Assembly: GCA_022614705.1 (NCBI GenBank)
Contig: JAKEIB010000024.1
Span: 1-36,928 of the forward strand
From: Planctomycetota bacterium
GTDB taxonomy: Bacteria > Planctomycetota > Planctomycetia > Pirellulales > Lacipirellulaceae
Direction: 5' to 3'
Length of the DNA stretch: 36,928 nt
Shown: one piece after another, positions 1 to 7,413 of the stretch
How positions within the stretch are numbered: position 1 is the stretch's first letter
Layout: each line of letters starts with the position of its first letter
Notes under the pieces: model-generated
Database searches by the model: none
The model's input: the letters and a program-made list of their open reading frames with translations, nothing else
Told to the model about the DNA's origin: nothing
Program-made: the position numbers and the translations under genes

Positions 1-81
1 AGCCTCAGGCTTCTACTGATCATCACGGTCTTGGTCGCGGTGATCCTGGGAGTGATCCGATTGATATCCGTACCTGGCTGA
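1..81 (+). CDS. 3' end of a membrane protein gene (partial)
   Basis: Frame 1 is open from the window edge to a TGA at 79-81 and encodes 26 residues. Most of these form one strongly hydrophobic helix (LLLIITVLVAVILGVI) followed by a short tail, RLISVPG. This fits the C-terminal membrane segment of a protein whose body lies outside the window. The family cannot be named from so little. The next gene starts 59 bases downstream on the same strand. Confidence 0.5.
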   Translation, partial: SLRLLLIITVLVAVILGVIRLISVPG

Positions 82-140
82 TAGCAAGTGGTTCGCAAAT
101 AGCAATGAGAGTGCCGTACTAATCACAGGAGACGAAATCG

Positions 141-1061
141 ATGTGGCGATGCATGATGTTTACCACCGCGCTGGCCCTCGGTGCGCACCTACTCTCATTG
201 GATGCCCGCGGAGCTGAGCCTGCGGCAGCCACGTCGCGACCGGCGCCGCAATTGCGCGTCGCCGCCGTGCAAATGCGGTCCACTCGCGATCTGGTGACGA
301 ACGTCCGCAGGATCGACGAGCATCTTGCCCGATGTGCGAACGACGGCGTGAGGGTCGTTGTCTTTCCCGAATGCGCGATGACCGGCTATTTCGACGATGA
401 ACACATGCGCGCCTTCTCGTCGACGCAGCTGGCCGATGCCGAACAGTGCGTGGCCGAGGCCTGCCGTAAACACGACATCTACGCAATCATCGGCACGCCA
501 CATCGTGACGGGGACCGGCTCTACAACTCGGCCGTGGTGATCACTCCTCGTGGCGATATTCTCGCACGGTATCACAAGGTTCAGCTGGCCGAATCGTGGC
601 CGGCGGCAGGCGATGAGCTAATCGTCTTCAAAATCGACAACGTGCCCGCGTCGATCATCATTTGCCACGACGAGCGCTATCCCGAGCTGGTCCGCCTGCC
701 CGTACTGGCTGGTGCGCGTGTGGTGTTCTATCTGTCGCACGAGTCAGGACTTGACAAGGAGTCGAAGATCGCCCCGTATCGCGCACAGATTCAAGCCCGA
801 GCGGTGGAGAACACCGTGTACGTTGTGCAAGCCAACGCTCCCGCTAACGCCGATGCGACAGGCTCACATGGGCAAAGCCGGCTGATCGCCCCGGACGGCA
901 ACCTGATCGAAGAAGCCTCGATCTTCGGCGAGGACGTCATTGCCGCCACGCTCGAACTGGAGCGCGCGACGGGCGGGCAGGCGCGGCAGAGCGTCGACCG
1001 CGGGCCGCTTGGCGACTGGTGGCGCGCCGGCGTCGCCAAAGTCCGCGTGATTGGCGAATGA
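141..1061 (+). CDS. exported carbon-nitrogen hydrolase (nitrilase superfamily)
   Basis: A 306-residue protein of normal length for a single nitrilase domain, preceded by an N-terminal hydrophobic stretch ending near AARG/GAEPA that looks like a signal peptide. The Glu-Lys-Cys triad of the superfamily is visible: E77 in VVFPECAMTGY, K146 in RYHKVQL and C175 in IIICHDERYPE. Members of this family hydrolyse amides or nitriles, or transfer acyl groups, through a cysteine thioester. The substrate cannot be read from the sequence. The ATG at 141 has an AGGAGA ribosome site 8 bases upstream. A second nitrilase domain occurs in the fusion protein at 22442-24223, so two exported enzymes of this type lie within 23 kb. 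The downstream neighbour is convergent, with a palindromic repeat between. Confidence 0.9.
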   Translation: MWRCMMFTTALALGAHLLSLDARGAEPAAATSRPAPQLRVAAVQMRSTRDLVTNVRRIDEHLARCANDGVRVVVFPECAMTGYFDDEHMRAFSSTQLADAEQCVAEACRKHDIYAIIGTPHRDGDRLYNSAVVITPRGDILARYHKVQLAESWPAAGDELIVFKIDNVPASIIICHDERYPELVRLPVLAGARVVFYLSHESGLDKESKIAPYRAQIQARAVENTVYVVQANAPANADATGSHGQSRLIAPDGNLIEEASIFGEDVIAATLELERATGGQARQSVDRGPLGDWWRAGVAKVRVIGE

Positions 1062-1073
1062 ACAAGTTCAAAT

Positions 1074-1157
1074 TGTCATCCTGAGGGAGGCTTGGCGACC
1101 GAAGGATCTACGACCCGACGAGATTCTTCACGACGCTGCGCTTCGCTCGGAATGACA
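1074..1157. repeat. intergenic inverted repeat between convergent genes
   Basis: The left end reads TGTCATCCTGAG and the right end reads CTCGGAATGACA, which are imperfect inverted copies. Inside, GAAGGATCT on the left faces AGATTCTTC on the right. Sequences of this TGTCATCCTGAG type are common dispersed intergenic repeats in several environmental bacterial phyla. It sits between two converging genes and could fold in the RNA made from either side. Confidence 0.6.
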
Positions 1158-1191
1158 AAAGCTACCTAGCCAGTTTTGAAACGAGTTTGAT

Positions 1192-2457
1192 TCAAATGCG
1201 GGACCCAAGCCCATCGGGAACTGTTTTCGGCAAACGGTGAGTTCCATCGCGAGGTTCGAACAGATCCTGCAATCGCGGCAGAAACTCGTCGTTCGCGGCG
1301 GGTGTGAACTGCGGCGAATTTAATTCAGCCCCATTGATTGTTGGCAGATGACTCCCCACAAGCGCGCCGTGAATCAGCGCGATGCCCGGATTCGTGAGGT
1401 CTTGAAGCGAAATGAGCATGTCATGCTGACGTGCCCAGGCCGCCGCGACGAGTAGCATACTGTGGCCTTTGCACGTTTTCAGCGCGAGGCCGCTATAACC
1501 CTGTCGTCGCGACTCTTCGAGCATGCTCAGATCGGAAAGCCCTTCGTCCACCAGCACGGGCTTTCGCAGTGCCACATCACGCCAATCAAAGGAAACGCGT
1601 CGAATATCTCGCGCGGTAGGCTGTTCCAAATACTCGAGGGCGTTGTATGCATGGACGTCCGACAATTCTAATCGCTCGAGGTATTCCAATACGCTTTCGG
1701 CCGACGGATTGGCCTCATTGGAGTCGATCGTGATTTTCGGCGCACGCAGGTTCGTTTCCAATGCCTTGCGATACACTTCGACCGTGCGATCGACATCCGC
1801 ACGATTGTCGCGGCCTGTCACTTTCAGCTTGAAGCAGCGATAGCCATGCTTCTTTACGGCTGGGACCATTGTGCGTTCAAGGCAGTCATCGCGACCCACG
1901 ATATACCACGCCGGCAATTCCAAGCGAGGCCGCTGAATTACGTCGGCAACCGCACGGCAAGCGCCCGTTTCAGGAAAGTAGTGGTCGGCGCTCGGAATCG
2001 ACGCATGATCTTGGTACAGCGCGAACGCGGAGCAGCCGCGGGCCAGCCCTGCGGCATCGTGAATTGCCGCGTCGAACGGGCTGCCGCACATGGCTCGCGC
2101 TAGGATCGGCGGATTCGGCGTTAATGGCAAATCGTTGCACGCCAAGTCGTGAACCCGCAGACCTAGCTCTAGAGGGTGCAAATCCTCATGAAGACGCCGT
2201 GGAAGTTCAACCGCGATCGACTCGCAGAGGTTGCGGAGAACGAGATCTCGCTCCTCGTGCGACCGCGAATGGTCGGGCCAGGCCCATAGATCGCTGAGAT
2301 AGATTGCCCCTCGTCCGATTGCCTGTCGGCCGTCGATTTCGATCGCAACCGCGGCGGTCGCCTCCGTCAGTGACGCGATGACACCGGAGCTAAGCTGCAG
2401 CGGCATCTTGAACCGCTGCGACCTGAAAGTAACTTCGGCATCGAGAATCTTTGCCAT
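1192..2457 (-). CDS. enolase-superfamily (mandelate racemase/muconate lactonizing-like) protein
   Basis: About 421 residues with the layout of the enolase superfamily: an N-terminal capping domain and a C-terminal barrel. Visible barrel residues are the KLK motif near 210-212 (base lysines), metal ligands D245 in TIDSNEAN, E278 in EYLEQP and D304/E305 in VDEGLSD, and K327/K330 in LALKTCKGHS. The family abstracts a proton next to a carboxylate to dehydrate, racemise or cycloisomerise acids. It is the last gene of a leftward three-gene set with a DHDPS-like and an epimerase-like gene. An acid-sugar (aldarate/aldonate) dehydratase is therefore the most reasonable guess, but it is inference. I prefer the ATG at 2457 over the GTG at 2460. 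The preceding gene stops 15 bases upstream. No signal peptide is seen, so it is probably cytoplasmic. Confidence 0.88.
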   Translation of the reverse strand: MAKILDAEVTFRSQRFKMPLQLSSGVIASLTEATAAVAIEIDGRQAIGRGAIYLSDLWAWPDHSRSHEERDLVLRNLCESIAVELPRRLHEDLHPLELGLRVHDLACNDLPLTPNPPILARAMCGSPFDAAIHDAAGLARGCSAFALYQDHASIPSADHYFPETGACRAVADVIQRPRLELPAWYIVGRDDCLERTMVPAVKKHGYRCFKLKVTGRDNRADVDRTVEVYRKALETNLRAPKITIDSNEANPSAESVLEYLERLELSDVHAYNALEYLEQPTARDIRRVSFDWRDVALRKPVLVDEGLSDLSMLEESRRQGYSGLALKTCKGHSMLLVAAAWARQHDMLISLQDLTNPGIALIHGALVGSHLPTINGAELNSPQFTPAANDEFLPRLQDLFEPRDGTHRLPKTVPDGLGSRI

Positions 2458-2472
2458 CACGTTTGCATTGTG

Positions 2473-3561
2473 TCAGCCAGACAACCACGAGTCGAGATTC
2501 TGTGCAACAAACTCATCATCAGCCAAATGCGGGTAGGCGCTCGACACCCTGGATATTTCTGCCGCTTGTCCGGCGCTTAAGACTTCGTCCTCGTTAAGAC
2601 ACCAGCCGCCGGAAAGCAGGCCTTGACGGCGGAGCACTTCGTGAATGCCGGGAATACAACCGCGAAAGTCGTTCGCCGCGTCGAAGATTGCGCCATTTGC
2701 GTCGGTCAGCTCGACAGCGAGACGCAATAGGTCGCTTGGCACCTCATCTTGGGCCATTGCCAAATCGCGGCACCTTCGATGAAGCGCAACAGCTTGCGAG
2801 GTCCAGACCGCCCATTGACCAAGCAGCCCGCCGACAAAGCATCGATCTGCTGCCGATTTGCCGACGTCAAATCGATACGGCGAAATTAGATCAAACACAA
2901 TGTTGTCGTCGTTGCCTGTGTAAAGAGCAATATCGTCCCGCCCACTTTCAACGACCGCGCGAATGACGTCGAGAGTACGATAGCGGTCGAACGCAGCAAT
3001 CTTGATCGCCGCGACGTTCTCGATTTCACAGAATCCATGCCAAAACTCATGCGGCAGCTCCACGCCGCCCGCTTTGGGCTGCAAGTAGAATCCAAAGAGC
3101 GGAATTATCTCCGCCACGACTCGACAGTGATCCAGTAAGCGCGGAATTGATGCGCCTGGCAATTTCCCAAGGCTTAGCAAGCCGAACTGAAAACGCAAAT
3201 CTCGAGCCAAGTGCGCCTCAGAAACGGCTTGCCGGGTTTCTCCGCAGATTCCTGCCACGCGCACAAGCGGCATATCGCGGGCGGCGTCGCCACGATCCAT
3301 TTCTTCGGCCGCCAAAGTCCATACCGGTTTCAGCAGCCCGACTTTGGGATCGTGAATCCGAAACTGCGTGGTGTGCACGCCGACCGCGAGGCCGCCCGCG
3401 CCGGCTGCAATATAGTAGCGACTCAAGGCGCGTTGCCGCCGTTCGTCGAGTTGTCGTGCAGCATTGAGCGCGAGGGGATGCGCAGGGATTACCACGCCGC
3501 TGCAGAGTGCATGCCGCACAAGCATGTCATCAGATTTACCAGGGCCGTCAGAATTTGCCAT
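2473..3561 (-). CDS. dihydrodipicolinate synthase (DHDPS/NAL) family protein
   Basis: A class I aldolase-type (beta/alpha)8 barrel of about 362 residues, somewhat longer than DapA. The likely Schiff-base lysine is K187 in AAIKIAAFDRY and the likely tyrosine is Y159 in GFYLQPKAGG. The barrel start GVVIPAHPLAL is also visible. Family members condense or cleave, or dehydrate, 2-keto acids through a lysine Schiff base, for example DapA, NanA and keto-deoxy-glucarate dehydratase. The ATG at 3561 is chosen because it overlaps the end of the upstream gene by 14 bases, a usual translational-coupling arrangement, and has AGGTA just upstream. An in-frame start at 3603 would add 14 residues. It lies between an epimerase-like and an enolase-like gene in one transcript. 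The substrate is unknown. Confidence 0.88.
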   Translation of the reverse strand: MANSDGPGKSDDMLVRHALCSGVVIPAHPLALNAARQLDERRQRALSRYYIAAGAGGLAVGVHTTQFRIHDPKVGLLKPVWTLAAEEMDRGDAARDMPLVRVAGICGETRQAVSEAHLARDLRFQFGLLSLGKLPGASIPRLLDHCRVVAEIIPLFGFYLQPKAGGVELPHEFWHGFCEIENVAAIKIAAFDRYRTLDVIRAVVESGRDDIALYTGNDDNIVFDLISPYRFDVGKSAADRCFVGGLLGQWAVWTSQAVALHRRCRDLAMAQDEVPSDLLRLAVELTDANGAIFDAANDFRGCIPGIHEVLRRQGLLSGGWCLNEDEVLSAGQAAEISRVSSAYPHLADDEFVAQNLDSWLSG

Positions 3562-4684
3562 CGCGTACCTGAAAATGCGTGGGCTTATTCCATGTTTCGC
3601 CACCGCGATTAAACCAATCGGCCGTCATCGTCAACATGGCATCGAGCGTCACGGTCGGCCGGCCGAAGAGTTGAATCGCTTGTCGGGCATCGCTCAGTAG
3701 CGCGGTGGGTGATTCCATCCCGTCAAAGTGAACTTTTCGACCGAACAATTCGCCAAACTGCTCGCATACCTGACGACATGAAACTCGTTCGGCGCCCGTC
3801 ACATTGATGATTCGTGGCGGAACTGCGGTGAAAGCAAGACTCCTCAAGATGATGTCGCAAGCATCGCGTTGCCAAATCACGTTGAAGTAACCCATGTCGA
3901 GCGATACTGTTTCGCCCCGGTAAACTTGTTTCGCCAGGTCGACAAGAATGCCGTAACGAAACTCAGTCGCATAGTTAAGGCGAATGATGCTTAGCGGAGT
4001 GTTGTATCTCTGACTGAAATACTGAAACACGCGCTCGCGCCCCAGCGCGCTCATGGCGTATTCGCCTCGGGGGTCGGGGGCGTCGCTTTCCGCGGCGCCG
4101 GTTCCCGGATCGACGGCCACCATTCCATAAACATTGCCCGTGGACATGGCAGCAATTCGGCTATCACGGAAATGGTCAGCCACATCGCCGGCGACATACA
4201 CGTTCGACGTCCAGGTCTCCGCCAATGCCGCCGGACCGCCGAATTTCATGCCAACCAAGTACAGGACGCTTGCCACGCGGGGAAGTGATCGGACAAAATC
4301 GTTATCGAGCAGGTCGCCGCGCAGCACTTCGATGCCGTCAGATTGCAAACTTGCAACTTCGCTGTCATTGGAGAAGCGGCTCACTGCGATCACACGTCGC
4401 TTGACGCCCGAAACGTCGATAGCGCGGCGGGCCATGCGCGAAAGTGTCGGACCAATCTTGCCACCGGCTCCCAAGATTATGATGTCGCCCTCCAATTGCG
4501 ACATCGTCTTGACTAACGCCTCGCTCGGATCGCTTAGCGAGCTCACCAAGCCGGCGGCATCCTCGACGGTTGGCCGAGTGAGTGGCGGCGAATTGACGGG
4601 GCCTTCACTGGAATGGGGGCTCAAGGACTGTAAACGATCGGGGTCTGATCGCCCTTCGCGTGCAGTGATATTCGGCGTCGCCAT
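3548..4684 (-). CDS. NAD-dependent epimerase/dehydratase-like Rossmann protein, atypical active site
   Basis: A 378-residue extended SDR-like protein. After an N-terminal arm of about 65 residues comes the nucleotide-binding strand and loop, IIILGAGGKIG (glycines at 72-78). Later come a STGNVYG block near 181 and a GEYAMSALGRE block. In ordinary extended SDRs the last block is YxxxK. Here Y209 is present but the lysine position, 213, is alanine. It therefore binds NAD(P) by inference but may not use the standard Tyr-Lys mechanism. It is the first gene of the leftward operon with a DHDPS-like and an enolase-like protein. Uronate dehydrogenases are also extended SDRs, which suggests a sugar-acid pathway, but the missing lysine argues for caution. 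The start at 4684 faces the divergent RidA operon. Confidence 0.82.
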   Translation of the reverse strand: MATPNITAREGRSDPDRLQSLSPHSSEGPVNSPPLTRPTVEDAAGLVSSLSDPSEALVKTMSQLEGDIIILGAGGKIGPTLSRMARRAIDVSGVKRRVIAVSRFSNDSEVASLQSDGIEVLRGDLLDNDFVRSLPRVASVLYLVGMKFGGPAALAETWTSNVYVAGDVADHFRDSRIAAMSTGNVYGMVAVDPGTGAAESDAPDPRGEYAMSALGRERVFQYFSQRYNTPLSIIRLNYATEFRYGILVDLAKQVYRGETVSLDMGYFNVIWQRDACDIILRSLAFTAVPPRIINVTGAERVSCRQVCEQFGELFGRKVHFDGMESPTALLSDARQAIQLFGRPTVTLDAMLTMTADWFNRGGETWNKPTHFQVRDGKF

Positions 4685-4793
4685 GAGATATATTATGTGG
4701 GCTCATGTTTCGCGCAGCTAGGGCCGCGTATCGAATCGAATACGTGAGCGGCCTGCAAACAGTCGAGATCATAGCCTCTTGCATTCTGGAGCG

Positions 4794-4826
4794 GTGGACC
4801 ACGTAGCGTCTCGACTGAGTTATAAT
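4794..4826 (+). promoter_or_regulatory. candidate promoter of the rightward operon in the divergent region
   Basis: A perfect -10 hexamer TATAAT lies at 4821-4826, about 45 bases before the ATG of the RidA-like gene. The best -35 nearby (GTGGAC, 4794-4799) is poor and its spacing is long, so only the -10 is convincing. The whole interval 4685-4870 separates the leftward and rightward operons and should hold both promoters. Confidence 0.35.
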
Positions 4827-4870
4827 CATTGGGCATCAATCGATCGGTCCCCACGACGGAGACAGCTATC

Positions 4871-5374
4871 ATGACAAACTCGTTGCCGCACGACGTTGTT
4901 CAGGCCCGACGGGACATGCTGCGAGGGGCGATGCTCGCGGCCACCGGCGGGTTACTCCTGGGCCAAACGGCCCATGCCGATGACCCAGCCACAAGCGCCG
5001 TGAAGATTCAGGCGCTGCACCCTGAAGGCGCGCCCGCGGCCGACGCAAGCTACTCGCCGGCGATTCTCGCCCAAGGGCAGCGGCTGCTATTTATTTCCGG
5101 TCAAGGGCCCGAGAAATACGACATCGACATGGAGACACAAATTCGACAAACGTTCGATCGCATTGGCATCCTGCTAAAGTCGGCAGGCGCGACTTTTGCG
5201 AACGTCGTCATCGTGCGGTCGTATTGGGTCCACATGCAGCGCGACCTACCGGTCTTTCGCAAGGTCCGCAGAGAGTATTTGGTAGAGCCGTATCCTGCTT
5301 CGACAGCCGTTGGGACGACCGAGCTGGCGATTCCCGGCCTCGAATTGGAAATCGAAGCGGTTGCGATATTGTAA
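4871..5374 (+). CDS. exported RidA-like (YjgF/YER057c/UK114) protein
   Basis: The ATG at 4871 has GGAGA upstream and gives 167 residues. An earlier in-frame start at 4829 is only a TTG and falls on the candidate -10. The N-terminus contains ARRDMLRG followed by a hydrophobic stretch ending in AHA, a plausible twin-arginine signal, which is unusual because most Rid proteins are cytoplasmic. The Rid fold is shown by RLLFISGQGP, the TFDRIGILLKSAGATFANVV stretch and the ending ELEIEAVA. The arginine that carries imine deaminase activity in true RidA (PARS context) is serine here, S144 in YPASTAV, so canonical deaminase activity is doubtful. It is the first gene of a five-gene exported operon and ends 43 bases before the amidohydrolase. 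Confidence 0.87.
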   Translation: MTNSLPHDVVQARRDMLRGAMLAATGGLLLGQTAHADDPATSAVKIQALHPEGAPAADASYSPAILAQGQRLLFISGQGPEKYDIDMETQIRQTFDRIGILLKSAGATFANVVIVRSYWVHMQRDLPVFRKVRREYLVEPYPASTAVGTTELAIPGLELEIEAVAIL

Positions 5375-5417
5375 TGAAGTGATTCCCGTCCGCCCGGATG
5401 TTGTTGACGGCAACCCA

Positions 5418-6377
5418 ATGAATCGACGCGACTTCCTGCTGACGACGGCATCCGCCAGTGTAACCTGGGCGACCGGGATTAGCGGGCGGGCGGAAGGACC
5501 GTCGTCCGGCGCACCGCGAAATAAGTACTTCGATTGTCACGTTCATCTTACGCAGCCCTGGTACGGCGACGAGCGCAGTATCGTGACCGTCGATCATTTG
5601 CTGCGTTGGATGGACGCGCACGAAATCGCGCAGGCTGCCGTGTTGCCGCTCGTCTCCCCCGAGGCGTTCTGGTATCCGGTGACGACCGAGTTTGTGCTTC
5701 GCGAAACGCATCCGCATCGCGATCGGTTAGTGCCGTTCTGTGCAATTGATCCGCGCACGATTGTCACGCATCTGCCAACGAAGCAGGATGTGGTCGGCAT
5801 CTTGAACCGCTACCGGGATGCCGGAGCGCGGGGCTTTGGTGAGCACAAGCCGATGTTGCCAATCAACGACCCGCTGTGCATGCGTCTATATGAAGCGTGC
5901 AGCGAGGTAAGGTTGCCGCTGCTGTTTCATCTCGATAACTTTGCCAATATGGACGCGCCTGGTTTGCCTGGCCTCGACAAGGTGCTCACCGCCTTTCCGG
6001 AGTTGGTGTTCATCGGCCACGGCAAGGGATGGTGGGCGTCGATCGCCGGTGGCATTACGCAGGCTGACCTTCAAGTCGGCTATCCGCGCGGCCCCGTCGC
6101 GCCTGGCGGCGCGATCGACCGATTGATGGACGCACATCCCAATTTATACGGCGACTTGTCGTCGAGTGGTGCCCATGCGATGTTGCGAGATCCAAAGTTC
6201 GGCCGCGAATTTCTGCTGCGAAGATCCGACCAGCTGCTGTTCGGCACAGATTATTACGATCCGGCGACTCAGAAGGAATTTGCTCAGTTCGACCTGTTTC
6301 GACAATTTGAATTGCCCGCCGATGCGGTGCAAGCAATCGGCCAAAAAAACGCGCAGCGTCTTTTCAACCTCGCCTAG
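5418..6377 (+). CDS. exported amidohydrolase-2 family metal-dependent hydrolase
   Basis: The ATG at 5418 begins MNRRDFLLTTASA, a clear twin-arginine signal, and gives a 319-residue protein. The longer frame starting at 5310 overlaps the RidA-like gene and is unlikely. The metal-binding HxH motif is H41-V-H43 in FDCHVHLTQP. Further conserved features are FIGHGKGWW and LLFGTDYYDP near the C-terminus, matching the usual His and Asp ligand positions of TIM-barrel amidohydrolases (aminocarboxymuconate decarboxylase/amidohydrolase-2 type). Such enzymes hydrolyse or decarboxylate small molecules such as lactones and carboxylates. It is co-directional with and close to its neighbours. The exact substrate is unknown. 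Confidence 0.88.
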   Translation: MNRRDFLLTTASASVTWATGISGRAEGPSSGAPRNKYFDCHVHLTQPWYGDERSIVTVDHLLRWMDAHEIAQAAVLPLVSPEAFWYPVTTEFVLRETHPHRDRLVPFCAIDPRTIVTHLPTKQDVVGILNRYRDAGARGFGEHKPMLPINDPLCMRLYEACSEVRLPLLFHLDNFANMDAPGLPGLDKVLTAFPELVFIGHGKGWWASIAGGITQADLQVGYPRGPVAPGGAIDRLMDAHPNLYGDLSSSGAHAMLRDPKFGREFLLRRSDQLLFGTDYYDPATQKEFAQFDLFRQFELPADAVQAIGQKNAQRLFNLA

Positions 6378-6412
6378 GTCCGAACATAACACCGACGACC
6401 CGACGGCAGTTC

Positions 6413-7396
6413 ATGAGCAGCGTGGCCGGTGCGGCCGCGTATGCACTAACCAATCGACCGCTCGCCACCGCGCCTGCCGACTCTCCAAAGAAAGCCCAGA
6501 TCGCAATTACGCTCGACTTGGAAATGGCGCGCAATTTCCCCAACTGGGAAGATACGCACTGGGACTACGAAAAGGGCAATCTGAATCAGGCGGCAAAGGA
6601 TTACACGGTCGAAGCGTGTCGGCGCGTGCGAAAGCACGGCGGAGTGATTCACACGTTTGTTGTCGGTCAAGTGCTCGAACAGGAGAACGTCGATTGGCTC
6701 AAAGAGATTGCACGCGAAGGCCACCCAATCGGCAATCACACGTACGATCACGTCTACTTATTGGCGAAGAACGCCGACGAAATCCAATATCGATTTCAAC
6801 GCGCGCCGTGGCTGATCCACGGGCGACCCGTGGCCGAAGTGCTGCGGGAGAACATTCGGCTAACGAATGTCGCGCTCAAGGAGCGGATTGGCGTGGAGGC
6901 CAACGGCTTTCGCACTCCCGGAGGATTCCCGCAAGGCCTCGCGGGCCGCGAGGACTTGCAGCGAATGCTGGTCGACTTGGGGTTCACCTGGGTGAGCGGC
7001 AAGTACGCGGCCCATGCCGGCATTGAAGACCTGCATGGCACCGGGCGAAAGCCGTCGAAACTCGCGCTCGACAGCATTCTGGCCGCACAGGTCGAATCGC
7101 AACCGTTCACATATCCGACGGGCCTGATTGAAATCCCCATGAGCCCGATCAGCGATATTGGCGCGTTCCGCAATGGCCGCTGGCAGCTTGAGGATTTTTT
7201 GGACGCAATTCGCCAGGCGGTCGAGTTAGTCATTGAGCGGCGGGCAACATTTGACTTCTTGGCGCACCCATCGTGCTTGGGCGTCGTCGACACGAATTTT
7301 AAGACGATCGATCTCCTCTGCGACCTTGTCGAAAAGTCGGGCGGCGCGGCCGAGATCGTTCCGCTCGACGTGATCGCACAGCGCGCTCGTACCTGA
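6413..7396 (+). CDS. exported polysaccharide deacetylase (NodB fold)
   Basis: The NodB homology motifs are visible: motif 1 with the catalytic base and metal aspartate in ITLDLEMAR (D35), motif 2 GNHTYDH with the two metal histidines, motif 3 RTPGGFPQG and a later LAHPSC. The family removes N- or O-acetyl groups from sugar polymers. The first ATG, 6413, gives 327 residues with only the hydrophobic half of a signal peptide. The bases just upstream are in frame and encode TPTTRRQF, the missing twin-arginine part. The frame is open back to a TGA at 6308, and the only upstream initiation candidates are a rare ATA at 6386 and an ATT at 6311. The true start may therefore be 6386. It is gene three of the exported operon. 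Confidence 0.85.
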   Translation: MSSVAGAAAYALTNRPLATAPADSPKKAQIAITLDLEMARNFPNWEDTHWDYEKGNLNQAAKDYTVEACRRVRKHGGVIHTFVVGQVLEQENVDWLKEIAREGHPIGNHTYDHVYLLAKNADEIQYRFQRAPWLIHGRPVAEVLRENIRLTNVALKERIGVEANGFRTPGGFPQGLAGREDLQRMLVDLGFTWVSGKYAAHAGIEDLHGTGRKPSKLALDSILAAQVESQPFTYPTGLIEIPMSPISDIGAFRNGRWQLEDFLDAIRQAVELVIERRATFDFLAHPSCLGVVDTNFKTIDLLCDLVEKSGGAAEIVPLDVIAQRART

Positions 7397-7413
7397 GAGA
7401 CCGGTCATTTCCT

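Noticed and set aside
5310..5417. longer N-terminus for the amidohydrolase
   Set aside because: It overlaps the RidA-like gene, and the Tat signal starts cleanly at the ATG at 5418.
6166..7026. 286-residue frame overlapping the amidohydrolase and deacetylase
   Set aside because: It crosses two well-supported genes in another frame and its translation is Arg/Ser-rich noise.
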